Shown: positions 24,301 to 38,209 of the stretch, piece by piece
Numbering within the stretch: the stretch's first letter is position 1
Layout: every line of letters begins with the position of its first letter
The notes under the pieces: generated by a model
The model's database searches: none
What the model was told of the DNA's origin: nothing
What the model saw: only the letters and a program-made list of their open reading frames with translations
Position numbers and translations under genes: made by a program
Origin: Arbacia lixula
Lineage: Eukaryota > Echinodermata > Echinoidea > Arbacioida > Arbaciidae
Reading direction: 5' to 3'
Assembly (NCBI GenBank): GCA_963669155.1
Contig: OZ022588.1
Span: 4,316,606 to 4,380,605, forward strand
DNA length: 64,000 bases

Positions 24301-27300
24301 AAGACAAAACTATTTCTACATACTATCTTAGTTCTGATGATTCCCCTCGTATAACAAATAACTGCAGTAAATCAATTTAATCTTAACACTGACTCAAGTC
24401 TTTGTGATAAACATAGTGTCTATAAATAATAACATAATACTAATAATAGTAATAATAAAACATTTATATAGTGCATAATATTAACAATCTCTATGCGCTT
24501 TACAATCATTTTAAAGAAAACGAATTACATAAGGAACACATTTTAAATGTCATATCATTGTAAACAACGTTAATATAAACAACACAAATAGACAAAAAAC
24601 TTCTTGGAGAGCATGAATGTTTTGAGAACGCGTTTGAAGTTGTCAACAGATGGGGCATTGCGTATGTGGAGGGGGATAGAGTTCCATAGTCTAGCGGCTA
24701 TGGTGCCAAAGGCACAGTCCCCATAGAAGTTAGTGTTGGTCCTTGATGTCTGGAGAAAGTTCTGGTTATCGGATCGAAGGTTACAGGTTGGGATGTATTC
24801 AAGCAGAACTTGTCAAAAAGGCCAATTACAATTCACTACTTTAATTCAATTTCAATATCATGACAATGTGAAAGCAAAAAACGCAGAGCACTCCACAAAT
24901 GTAGAGATTAAGTGGATCAGGCCCAATGACTGAAGAAAATGGATAGTGTTTTTTTAAGGTAAGAACTGCAATATACTGATAACAATACATACCTCAGAAA
25001 AGTTGCCTGCAATGAAGCCATAGACGGGGCAATCTGGGAGATCACACTCCTCCATATCACTAAGACGTGTTTCTGTGCAGAAGGAATCTGATGTCGCATT
25101 GCCTGGCACTCCATTATCCAGCTCCACACATGTTACATTGCGTGTGCGAGTCGCATTCCCACAGGTGCTGGAACACTGTATCATGCAGACAGATGAGCAA
25201 GATCAATTCGATTCATTGATTACAATAGTGAATACAACTTTGTCTGTATAGTCCAACAATTATATTATTGGCAGTAGTTTTTAAAACTTTTTCAATTACC
25301 ATATGCAAATAAACATGCTAGTCAGTGCATTTCATGAACATTAAGAATGTATTCCACTGTAGATTACATAAGGCTTTGAAATTTAATGGTCAGTCACAGC
25401 TCATATCTGTTTTTGTCAAACTAACACTAATACAATTCTTTGAACTGTCTGAATACATTTGGGATTATGCATATTAGCCTGTTGTAACAAATTTGTTCTT
25501 CTTATCTTTAAAAGTCGATGTACATGTATGCATTCATACAATTTAATTTCCTTGTTCTAGTTGTCTTAGTTATTCTTTCCTGTAACTGCAAAAACAGCTT
25601 AACTCTGGCTCACACTTATACTTGTATCAATACCCCAGTGCATGTTCAGTTCCTTAAAATGTTACTCTTACTCCACTGTCAATAACTGCACCTACTTAAC
25701 TCCATCCACTGCCAGGAAGAGCTGGGATTACTCCTGCAAGGTTCTTTGGATTGCATAATCGAGGCAAGACCATGCGGGTCTCTTTCTCTCAGTACTCACC
25801 TCAGAGAAGTTTCCATAGATGTAACCGTAGTCTGGACATGCAGATTCCAAGATGCTTAGTTGCCATGCATAGGAATCACTCGGTGGAGAGTTGTCAGAGA
25901 CAAACCTTAGGGCCACCTCACTGCTCCTGGAGAGCCATGAATACAAGAACCCGGGACCAGTTCCACAATAGGTACTTGTCAAATGGTCTGAAGAGGGTGC
26001 CAGGTCTTGCAGCTGGAAACACATGGAAGAAAAGAAATGGGAATCAACATACCCTTTCATATGTAAGATATCACAAAATTGATAATGATAGCAAAGACAT
26101 ATAATAACATTTATAAGCAAAACAGTTTGCCACTTATTGCAATTGCATGCCCTGCTAATGCAAAACACTCCTATATTTTCTGGGAGGTATTGCAATAGAT
26201 TGAAATATCTTTATAAGTGAAGAGATGCATCCCAAGATTAAAAAAAATATATCCTAGAGATAAAAGAAAAGGCACCCATCATATGCCCAAAATATATGAA
26301 AAGCTAAAAATAAGAATGAATGTGTTAAACTGCTAGAGCTACTAGACATGGATCTATTAAGAGCTGTAGTCCTGTGAAATATAATGATTTATCATAAATG
26401 AACACTTGAGTACTCATTGCATTTACACAATTCATCTCTCTTATTACCATTAGTATAAAAATGTGTTTTACACTAATGGCATTTTTATGGTCTGGTAATG
26501 TAAGGGTTATTTGTCATACAAAACATTTAGTGAAGAACATTCAACAACTAATTGACAAAACCCTTAGTGCAAGTACTTACCTCCACATAATCAGAGCATT
26601 CACCATCAACCGCTGGGGGTAGGTTGAATATTTGGAACTGGACTCTGACGCAAGAGTCACCCAGATCGATGTTGTACACACAGTCCTGGTTGGGCATGTA
26701 CGACATACCGATGGGGGCTGATTGTAGTATAGTAGTGCTGTTGATGTACTCATCGCACACTAGGAAATCAAACATTGCAGACAGTATAAGCCAAAGTGAT
26801 ATCTCATTCAGATGACTTTCAAAGACAAACTTGCAACACCATACTTCTTACCATACTTCTTTATAGAAATATCACAAACTTCCTATAACAATAGGACTGC
26901 AAGGAGAACAAAACACAACAAAAGAAGCACAACCAAAAAATAATTACTGAGTTTGAGGAAATCAGACATAACAAATCTCGTGAGGTAGTAACACCTGTCA
27001 ATTTTTCTAGTTCACAAATTACTTATTGTGAATTGTCTACTTTGCAGATGTTACACAAGGAACATGATAACTCCTGTATGTAGATTACATAACATTACAA
27101 GCATGCAATTCAGATTTAATAGTGTATAATATAGGTCCCTGTGCTATGCAAATCTCAGGATTCCAATTACACTTCAACGATGTGATTGGAAGAATTTAAC
27201 TGAGTGCAGTCAACTGGCATTTTGCCCTCCAGCGTATAAAGACAAGCATTGCCATGATCCTTCCAAAATACATTTGCTAATCCAATGACTAATACAATGC

Positions 27301-30300
27301 ATGAAGAACCTGGTGTTTAACTATGTATCAGGCTGGATTAAATTTTTTAAAATGTGTTATAAGTTTATAATAAGGCTTTAACTGTGAAATTTCAAAATCT
27401 TACCATGACCACTGCTGACCTTTCGTAAAAATCAAACAATTGTACAAGGTTTTACGACATTATCAGTTACTTTTTTAGTTATTTTGTGAATCAACAGGTA
27501 GATAGACAATACAAGAGCAAAATGCCACTGTCCCCATTGCTGTGGAGCCGTGAACAATTTCAATATGAAAAGTAAGACATAAATGATTTGACACTACGTA
27601 AATATGTCCCAAGTTTTTATCAATGTATCATAATCCGAAATCAATGTTCTGCCTTCATTATCACACAAAATATAGTTTCAAGGACCACTTCTTATGATTT
27701 GATACAAGACATTAGTCAAGGAAAGCAATTAGAACAATATAATAAAACACTGAGAAAGCAAGAATGTCTTTTTGTGCTTTTACCTGGGCATGCAAACTCA
27801 TTGCAAGGCATGGTCTCATCTGGTCTCGTGTCTGTACACAGTGAGTCATTCACAACGGTACCATTAGCCAGGACGGTACAGCTCACATTCCTCACCTGCA
27901 TACCTCCGCCACATGTCACATCACACTGTTCATAAGAAACACAAAGGCTGAGGTTATACATCAAGTTATGAATGATATACATCAGAACCAAGTTTGAGAC
28001 AGATCGGTGAAAAAGTTCTCAAGATATTGCAAAAGTGGATGTGGGGCGGTCAAACGGTTAAAAAAAAGTATGTCTAAATCAGTCTTGAATGAGCACACAT
28101 CATATATGTGAGGTCTACTTCAAAATTAAGAATCATGCTTTGGATATCACAAATGAAAGTAGGAATATTGGTACTTGTAGCAACTGTGACCTTCCACATT
28201 TGATCCTAATCATACATCAATCATGCTTCTATGAAGTACATACTGGTAGATTAATTTTAAGATATTGCATAAACGGGACAGTATGGACAGACAGATGTAC
28301 TGATGGACCGAAAAACATAAACAGACAGACGGAAAAACAGAATTCCCTCTCTAAGTGGAGGCATAAAAAGATTTCTCCACAATTTGCTACTTCACACTAT
28401 TGAAAACCCTTTCCTTTGAAACTTGCTATTTCCATGGCACAGTGCTCTATTGGCTCTGTCATTTATATGCCCAATGGAGATAAATTGTCAGGAAGATATC
28501 TTTGGGAAATCAAAATCCTCATTAGCTCCTTTAAAGAACAAAATGGGTAATTATTACAAACATACCTCAGAAAAGTTGCCTGCAATGAAGCCATAGACTG
28601 GGCATTCTGGGATATCACAGTCCTCCGTATCACTAAGACGTGTTTCTGTGCAGAGAGAATCTGATGTGGCATTGCCTGGGACTCCATTATCCAGCTCCAC
28701 ACATGTTACACTGCGAGTGCGATTCCCACTCCCACAGGTGCTGGAACACTGCATTGTGCAGGAAGGTGAACAACATTGAATTATGGTACTTCCTTTATCA
28801 AACAAGATTTATAAAACTATATTGTCAATATCCCTATGCAATGTACACTTCCATATGAATCACAATACACAGTATATGACTTCTATTGCAGTTGTACGAC
28901 AGCCTTTTCACATGAATATTTGCAGTTGCACATTACTGCATAGGTTACAGCTTACAAACCCTCCATTCCAGATCTGTCAGCTTTTGTTTCAGCCTCTATC
29001 CATGACAATGCAACTTTGTTTGCATTACTCATAAATCAATTTCTATCGCATATACAGGGAAATTGTCCAATTAGGTATTGCGTTATTTACACCTGGATAA
29101 TTTTTCACAACCACACACTTAATTTCAGTAAGAGTAAAGAATTGCCTCTACAATGCGAGAGAAGCATGCCAGGGAAATGGTAATCCATGACAGAAAGCAC
29201 GGCAAGTGGAATATGCTATGAAATATAAACTGACAATATACATAATGTATTTACACTGAGTGCAAACAGCTAAATACATGTCTGCTGGCAAGAATTTCAA
29301 ATCACAGTCCTCAAATGCTACTAGAAGTGTTGACTAATGACTGCACACACTGTACCCATTCACTGATATAGCTACCAGGAAGGGCTGAGATTACTCCTGC
29401 AAGGTTCTATGAGGTGAAAGGTACACATGCAGCTCTGTCCCTCAGTACTCACCTCAGAGAAGTTTCCATAGATGTAACCATAGTCTGGACATGCAGATTC
29501 CAAGATGCTTAGTTGCCATGCATAGGAATCACTCGGTGGAGAGTTGTCAGAGACAAACCGTAAGGACACCTCACTGCTCCTGGAGAGCCATGAATACAAG
29601 AACCCGGGACCAGTTCCACAATAGGTACCTGTCAAATGGTCTGAAGATGGTGCCAGGTCTTGCAGCTGGAATCACATGGAAGAAAGGAGAGGGAATTAAC
29701 TCCTACATGAGACAACTCCCGCTCTGTAGTACTAATAGGTCCAACAATCACTCAAAGACAGGGTAGCACTTTTATAGGTCAAAAAATAAAAATGTTTAAA
29801 AATCATGGACAATGACAGAAAACACTGCAGAAGAACTTTCTTTCCAATGAAAGAACTGGAAGCTGATTTTGAGTGGAATTGTATTGATTACAAGATTTTT
29901 AGTAGGTTTTGGACAATCATATAAAACCAAATGGTTCCTTTAGCCCATAGACTGGAGACAAAATTAGGGCATAGGTTTTTAAACTGCACAGTGATGCGTT
30001 GAGGTGAGAACTCACCACTGAGCGATACACTGAGCATTGCAATACGGTTTAAGAATGGAGACCATTGTCACCACAAAACGGCGTGTTTCAAAACATTAAC
30101 ATGGATAGTTTTTCACTTTTCATGAAAAGGCTCATGAAGCTATGACTGCGTGACTTCATACATGTTATTGTTATGGTACAGTGCTGATACCTGCTGAGTT
30201 TCATAATGTTTGCAAATAGGCTGCTGCCCTGTCTTTCAGACCTTTAGTACTGTAAAATAGCAACGCGGCTAATTCAAACAATGAAATATATAAAGTTATA

Positions 30301-33300
30301 ACGAGCATGGTGTAGTATGTTATCCATTAGTTTTTTCAGAGGTTTTTTAAGACATTTTTACAGGGTAGTCATGTTCAGGGCCAAGAGGCTATTTTATACA
30401 CAAGATAGTGAGAATGATATCACACACAGACATTTCACATTTATATACACAGCAGTTTGTAACTTCCTGCAATTGCACGCCATGCTAATATGCCAAGTGC
30501 TCCTGTACATATATTGAAAACCACACTTTCACAAGCAAGTCATTTAATTGTAACATTTGTGTTTGATTATTAAAATATAGCGATAATTTCAAAAGTAAAA
30601 GATGCTTTACGAGATTCATAAATATATCCCAACGTGGAAAAAGAAAATGCATCTGCTCTAGGCCCATTAGAGTTTTAAGTTAGAAATAGAAGAAATGAAA
30701 GTGTTTCACTGCTACAGCCATTGGACATGATTCTATTAAAAGGTATAAACTAATCCCGTCAAATGTAACTATTCAGACCAAGTTACCACTATTTGCTCAT
30801 TACTTTCAAATATTCATCTCGATCATTCATGCAAAACATTTTGTGAATAGTAAAAATGCCATTAATGCAGTATTTACCTCCACATAATCAGAGCATTCGC
30901 CATCAACCGCTGGGGGTAAGTTGAATATTTGGAACTGGACTTTGACGCAAGAGTCACCCAGATCGATGTTGTACACACAGTCCTGGTTGGGCATGTACGA
31001 CATACCGATGGAAGCTGGTTGTAGTAGAGTCGTTGTATTGATGTACTCACCGCACACTAGGAAAGCAAGCATTGCAGAGAGTATTAAACAAAATATTCTT
31101 TCACTGTGATGACCTTCAAAAACAAACTTGCAACATCAAACTTTTTGATATAAATATCACAAGCCTCCTAAAAAAGTGGACTACAAGTAGAACAAAACAA
31201 ATTATTTCCTGATACAAGAGACACATCAGAAAAAAAAAACAGATGAGAGTGAGAGTTTGATGGAATCAGACATAGATTTAGTAAAGTCTTACAATAGACC
31301 ATTTGCGTTAAGGATGCAAATTATCATTACAAGCAGGCCAGGCAATTCAGAGTTATTAGTGTATAATATATGTCCCTGTAAGATGCAAAACTCAGAGGGT
31401 TCCAATTTCACTTCAATGATGCAATTATAAAACTAAAGAACTTGACTTGAGAGCAGTCACAACTTTCTGCCTTTTGGGTAATAACGCATTATGACATTAA
31501 CCTGGATCTAGTGATTCAGTTTTTAATAGGTGGAATGCACTCTGAATCTACTAGTTGTTGCTAGTCTGACAAATCGTCATTTGGGGGTTACCATAGTCAT
31601 GAATGCAGAAGAATATATCCATAAATAATGAACAGGGTCTATATTGTACCAGATTTTATGATTTCTTGACTTATTGTGTTAACAGGTTGACAGAGAAAGC
31701 AAGAATGTCTTTTTGTGCTTTTACCTGGGCATGCATCCTCATTGCAAGACATGGTATTGTTTGGTCTCTCATCTGTACACAGTGAGTCATTCACAACGGT
31801 ACCATTAGCCAGGACGATACAGCTCACATTCCGCATCTGTGTTCCTCCGCCACATGTCACATCACACTGTTCATAAGAAACACAAAGGCTTTGTTTAAGC
31901 ATCAAGTTCACTACAATTATCATGTGCTGACTGCATGCTTCTATGAACTCAACATACATACTACAGGTTCACAAAAGTTGAAATGCATTGGGCTTTCTCT
32001 ACGCAAGAACTTCCCAAATACTGAAATTTCTTGCCAGCATTTGGATGTACCTAGACAGCAGGAGAGCAAAGCAACTCCATATTTAATCAAGAAACATGTC
32101 TCTTCAATTAATTGTTAGTTGACCTTTGCCCTATGATGGGTTTGACTGAAATGTAATAAATTCCCATGTGATGCTTCATTTCATACAAGGTTTGGCCAAG
32201 GTTAGTTCATTGGGCTATTATGGTATATTTAGTGATACTAGATTTGTTGATAATTTGTAGCATATTTGGAGAAGCTCATTGACAGCTGAACCCAGAGGTA
32301 TTTGACCTGAAATCTCGTCATCTCCATGAGGTTACCATCTCTTTGTCATATATTGCTATAATTTGCTCATTGCATCTATATATGTCCAATGAGATCAATT
32401 TGAGATCATTGACCTCCCATGTAGTGAGCCTCTTTGTACAGTGAAGTACATGTATAACCCAACAAATGGGAAAACAGAATATCTATAATGTGGAGGAATA
32501 AAAGTTACTCCACCACTTGCTGACTTACTTTATTATAAACCCTTAACCGTTCCTTTGAAACTTGCTGTTTCCATGGCACAGTGTTATTTTTTCTTTCTTT
32601 TATTTGCTCGATCTGGGTAATGTAAACGTAGATGGAGATGGACATGGATTCATTGTATAAAACATACCTCAGAAAAGTTGCCTGCAATGAAGCCATAGAC
32701 TGGGCATTCTGGGATATCACAGTCCTCCGTATCACTAAGACGTGTTTCTGTGCAGAGAGAATCTGATGTCGCATTGCCTGGGACTCCATTATCCAGCTCC
32801 ACACATGTTACACTGCGTGTGCGATTCCCACTCCCACAGGTGCTGGAACACTGTAGTGTGCAGGAAGGTGAACAACAGCAATTAATTTCTTTAATTAAGC
32901 AAGATTTATAAAACTATGTTGCCATATACCTAAGCAATGTATGCTTCCATATGAATAACCACACACAGTACATAATTTATATTACAGTGCTTTTGTACGA
33001 GGACCTTTTCACAAGCATGTTTGCATTTGAATATTATTGCATAGGTCACAGCTCACAAGCCTTTGGATCTTTGAGGTTTGTTTCACCCGTTTACCATGAA
33101 AATACATCGTTTGAATGAAATTCAAAATCGTGCATGATATGGAGGAAAATCATACCATCAGACATCAACAAGAACAATGATTTTGCACACATACACATGC
33201 ACGCACACACACTCACTTTCAGTCAAAGTACAGAACAGTCAAGTGCCTACAGTGCGAGAGGAGCGCACCATAGACATGGTAATCAATGACACAAAGCATG

Positions 33301-36300
33301 GCAAATGGAAAATGCCTTGAAAAAACAATAAAAACAAACTGACAACAACAACAAAAGACAATATGCACAATGTATTGGCATTGCACAGCTACATAGACTT
33401 GTTTAGGTTGCATCATCACCAGATTAATTCTTCTCTGTATCTAAAATATATGGCAAACATCTGCTTGCAAGAATTTCAAGACACATTTCAGCAGGCCCAG
33501 CAGTCCTCAAATACTATCAAGTTGTTCTATCCATGGTGATGTACTTGTATCCTTGTTCAAATTGACATTCAAATGTACAGACTGTGCACATGTACACATG
33601 ATTGGAGATTACACATTTTCATTTTATTCCATAAGTATTATCTAGAAGTACAAAGTGTTGGCCAATGATTGCACACACTGTACCCATTCACTGATATAGC
33701 TACCAGGAAGAGCTGGGATTACTCCTGCAAGGTTCTTTGGATTGCATAATCGAGGCAGACCATGCGGGTCTCTTTCTCTCAGTACTCACCTCAGAGAAGT
33801 TTCCATAGATGTAACCGTAGTCTGGACATGCAGATTCCGAGATGCTTAGTTGCCATGCATAGGAATTACTCGGTGGAGAGTCATCAGAGACAAACCTTAG
33901 GGTCACCTCACTGCTCCTGGAGAGCCATGAATACAAGAACCCGGGACCAGTTCCACAATAGGTACCTGTCAAATGGTCTGAAGAGGGTGCCAGGTCTTGC
34001 AGCTGGAAACACATGGAAGAAAAGAGAGGGGATTAATTCCTACACCAAACTCCTGGTATGTAGCACTAGTAGGTCTGACAATCACTCAAAGACACTTAAT
34101 GATAGGGTTGTCTTTAGTGCTTTAAAATGGCATTTGCTCAGGACATGAAGATTGGCATCCCTTACTTCTATATTTAACCATTAGCCATGAACAGTTCTGA
34201 ATTACAGAACTAATGTGTAAGTAATGTGTGCCAATCACAAACTTGCATAGTATATCAATTTATTAATCCCTGTCCCGGTATTCAGCTTTCTTTAAAACAT
34301 ACAGGAACCCTGGGGACTGCTTTTCCTTAAAATTTCTTTCAAAGATAAAATGATGACCCCACTTCAGCCAAAGGCTGTTATATCAGGGAGCCATGATGTT
34401 TATTCTCACCATGCACCATGAACTTAGGAATGTTTGCACAAAAACTTCTCCTCGATGGCATGTGAAAGAAAGAACTTAGCACAAGCACATTTCTAACTCC
34501 TTTGGCAGTTGGACTGGCAATCTGAAGTAAAGCCACACATAACTGTTATAGATAAGAAAACATGTTCAAAACAAACATGTGAGCACTTCCAAGCTACTTA
34601 TGCAAAAAGTAAAGCACAAAACCATGGTAATATGTGTTCAGTGTGATTATTCTTTATAGATTGCAATGAGTTGCTCTTCCACATTACAAAATCTTGCATA
34701 ATATTAATAATGATACATGCATGCAAATTGTGATTAGCTTACCACTATTGTAATTGATCATCATATCTCACAATATTCCTAAGTACAGTGGACATTTTAA
34801 CATAATTTACCTCCACATAATCGGAGCATTCGCCATCAACCGCTGGGGGTAAGTTGAATATTTGGAACTGGACTTTGACGCAAGAGTCACCCAGATCGAT
34901 GTTGTACACACAGTCCTGGTTGGGCATGTACGACATACCGATGGAAGCTGGTTGTAGTAGAGTCGTTGTATTGATGTACTCACTGCACACTAGGAAAGCA
35001 AGCATTGCAGACAGTATTAAACAAAGAAGTATCTCACAGTGATGACCTTCAAAGAGAAACTTGCAACACTACATTTCCTAGTATAAATATCACAAACCTA
35101 CAACAAAAGGACTTGAAGAAAACAAAACAAGTTGCCCATAATTATGAAACCTCCTCATCCAACACCTCAAGATGAACAATGAAAGAGAAACAGATTTGGT
35201 GAGAATTTGCAGAAATTGTACATATCATAAAAAAGAGATGAGCTTGATCATAGCCCTGACAACTTTTGTAGTCAGGTGACTTCATGGGAATTGCTTTGTT
35301 GCACAAAAAACATAATGAGATTAAAGGTAGCGATTACCTTTGCATGCTTGAAATATAAAACTGCAAATACCTCAGTACACAAATCTTCCAGATCTTTGCA
35401 TAGGTTATAGGGAGTAAAAATGACTTTTCATGGAACTGCCCATTACATTTCAAAATTAGTTCATTGTTGGGTCGGTTAAAATTGTAGTCTCTTTCTTGTA
35501 ACATCTTCCTTTTAAAGGAACTCAAATTAATGTCATACACAGAGATTTCTTATCAACTTTGCGATAAGATATGATTCCACAGGCATATGGAAGAAAGCAT
35601 AGTGAATTTCAAGTTCAATTTGCATTTGGGAAAGAAGCTGAGCCTTTTTAATGCATGACTTCATAATTTCAATTCTTTGTCACTTGAGCTTTCACATTTC
35701 ACAAAATGTACTTTTATGTTGCTCTAATAGTTCATGTAAAGTTTTATAGAAAAAGAACATTTCATTTAACCTTGACAAATTACATAGATTTCAACAAACA
35801 AGATTATTCCTGGATCAAAGACAGATTACATACATTCAACATATTTCATGATATAGGGATTAACGATTGAAATTTGAGACCCAGACTTTTAATCTGTCCA
35901 TTGACCTGTTTGGCCCCCAATTGTCCCGTCACACACTATCTATAAAGTCCGGAAACACAATGCCAATGACCACTGCTAGGTGAGCCATAAAATTAAACAA
36001 CTTATCAATTAAAGAGCAGTGAAACATAATGAAAAGCAAGAAAACATACATGTAGCAGCAGGCAAATATGAAAATGAAATGATTTTACACTAAAATATTC
36101 CAAATTGGAGTCACTGTTTCACAATTACCAGATCCTTCAGTCAATATTCCAGCTACTTCATGGCACAAAAATAGAGTTTAAAGATTACTTTCTTGTAATT
36201 AGGTACATCACAAAATTTGTTAAAAAAGAGATTTGGACGATAATGAAAAGAAAGCAATGATTTAAGTGTTTTTACCTGGGCATGTAACCTCATTGCAAGA

Positions 36301-38178
36301 CACTACCTCATCTGGTCTCGTGTCTGTACACAGTGAGTCATTCACAACGGTACCATTAGCCAGGACGATACAGCTCACATTCTGCATCTGTGTTCCTCCA
36401 CCACATGTCACATCACACTGTTCATAAGAAACACAAAGGCTGGGATTATATATGCATCAAGTGTATCATCACACAATTATTTCATATAATCAATTATAAT
36501 ATGGCCACTGCATCCCACAATGAGCTCTATGTGCATACTTGGGGGTTCACACTCGCATATATATACATTCAAAACTCCCTGGGGTTTACTTTACAAGAGA
36601 AACAAATCACTGAATGTTACAAGTCAATTTTCATACAGTGAAACCTGCTTTTGCAACCACATGAATAGTGAAACCACCTGTGTATAAACAGGACATTTCT
36701 TGATGTACCTAGAGCAATTTGACTGCACATAATCAAGTATGGTATGGTTGGCAAAATTTGTTGAAATTACCTTTGACCTTGGATGGGTTTGAACTTCAAG
36801 TGAAGATACATTTTCAGTTGGTCACAATAAGCTTTTTGGAATATAATGCACATGTTGGTATCCAGTTTGAAGTAAAGCATTTTTTACAATATACGGACTG
36901 TGGACAAGTTGACCAAAACCCTGTAAGCATAATTCATCCACTCACTTTGTGGCTAACACATAACAAACATATTTTGGCGGCTCTTAATTCAGCATGCATA
37001 TTTTGGATGGATGCACTATAAGAGCAATACTATACAAGTTATATGCAGACTTGCAAATGTGATATGAAAACAAAATCTGTTTAGTTTCTAGGAGCTGTAG
37101 AACAAGAAGCCTGCTTCTTTGGGTAAATTCTGTAACATCTTCATCTGTCTATCATAACGTAACTTATCGAGTAATCTAAGAAAAAGTTGGAAAAAGTTGG
37201 ATATAACTTATATTTTTTTTCATGTTTTCATGTTTTTCTTTTCTCCTGAGAACTTCTTCAAAAAAAAAAAACACTCCATCTTCACAACTTTTTTGCAAAC
37301 CCTTGACCTTCCACATAAAAGCTGGCTTGTTCCATGGTGATGTTCTCTTCTGTTTCCTTTCCATCATATGCTCAATTTTGGTGGCATTTTTTTGGATACA
37401 TTTTTTTCATAGGTGTAACCTCTGATACTTTGCAAACCATGCGTACCCAATGTCACTTCCACAAGTAAAGCAAATTTGTATGAAATCACACATATATACT
37501 TGTGAAAGAAGTTTTCATTTCTTTTATGCATTTTTAAAGCACAAACATTTTGGTCACATGACCTAGTACCATCACCTGGCTATGTGACTAACTAGCCCCT
37601 AATTTTAAATATTTCAACCTAAATTCGGCTCTACAGGGCTGCCTGGACAATACCTGAATGTTTCTCGTAGTACTGTAGACATTGTTACTATATAGAGTGT
37701 AATTGGTGTGAACTTATTTCAAAGTGCAAACTAGTCATTATGTAATATACCTCAGAAACGCTGTCTACAATGAAGCCATAGATAGGGCAATCTGGGAGAT
37801 CACACTCTTCTGTATCATTAGGACGAGGTCCTGAGCAGAAGGAATCTGATGTCGCATTGCCTGGCACTCCGTTATTCAGCTCCACACATGTTACATTACG
37901 TGTGCGAGTCGCATTCCCACAGGTGCTGGAACACTGTATCACAGAGACAGATGAACAATAGTAATTAACTTCTATTGCGCATATCCATTAAAATATCTTA
38001 TTGCATGATATTTATCAATCATCACTTTTGCCTGAAACATGAGGACAAATTGTGTCATTATTCATTATGCATTACCGGTTTCAACATCCTGGAAATTTTG
38101 TTGAAATGGCCGATGTCACTTCCACAAGTAAAGGAAATTTATATCAAATCATTCATATATATATATATATATATATAT

Positions 38179-38209
<31 letters not shown>

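Larger units (their letters stand above)
23845..36417 (-). repeat. About 4-kb tandem module repeat: CUB + TSP1 + TSP1, three copies
   Basis: CUB8-T13-T14, CUB9-T15-T16 and CUB10-T17-T18 are ordered identically. Exon lengths are the same for CUB halves (179, 213) and first TSP1 (183). The first-half exons lie 3.93 and 4.30 kb apart. Intron edges are also similar. This is a segmental tandem duplication inside the gene. Confidence 0.9.

Noticed and set aside
25751-26104. Plus-strand frames repeated at 25.8, 29.5 and 33.8 kb
   Set aside because: Antisense shadows of the CUB10, CUB9 and CUB8 second-half exons; repeated only because the exons are.
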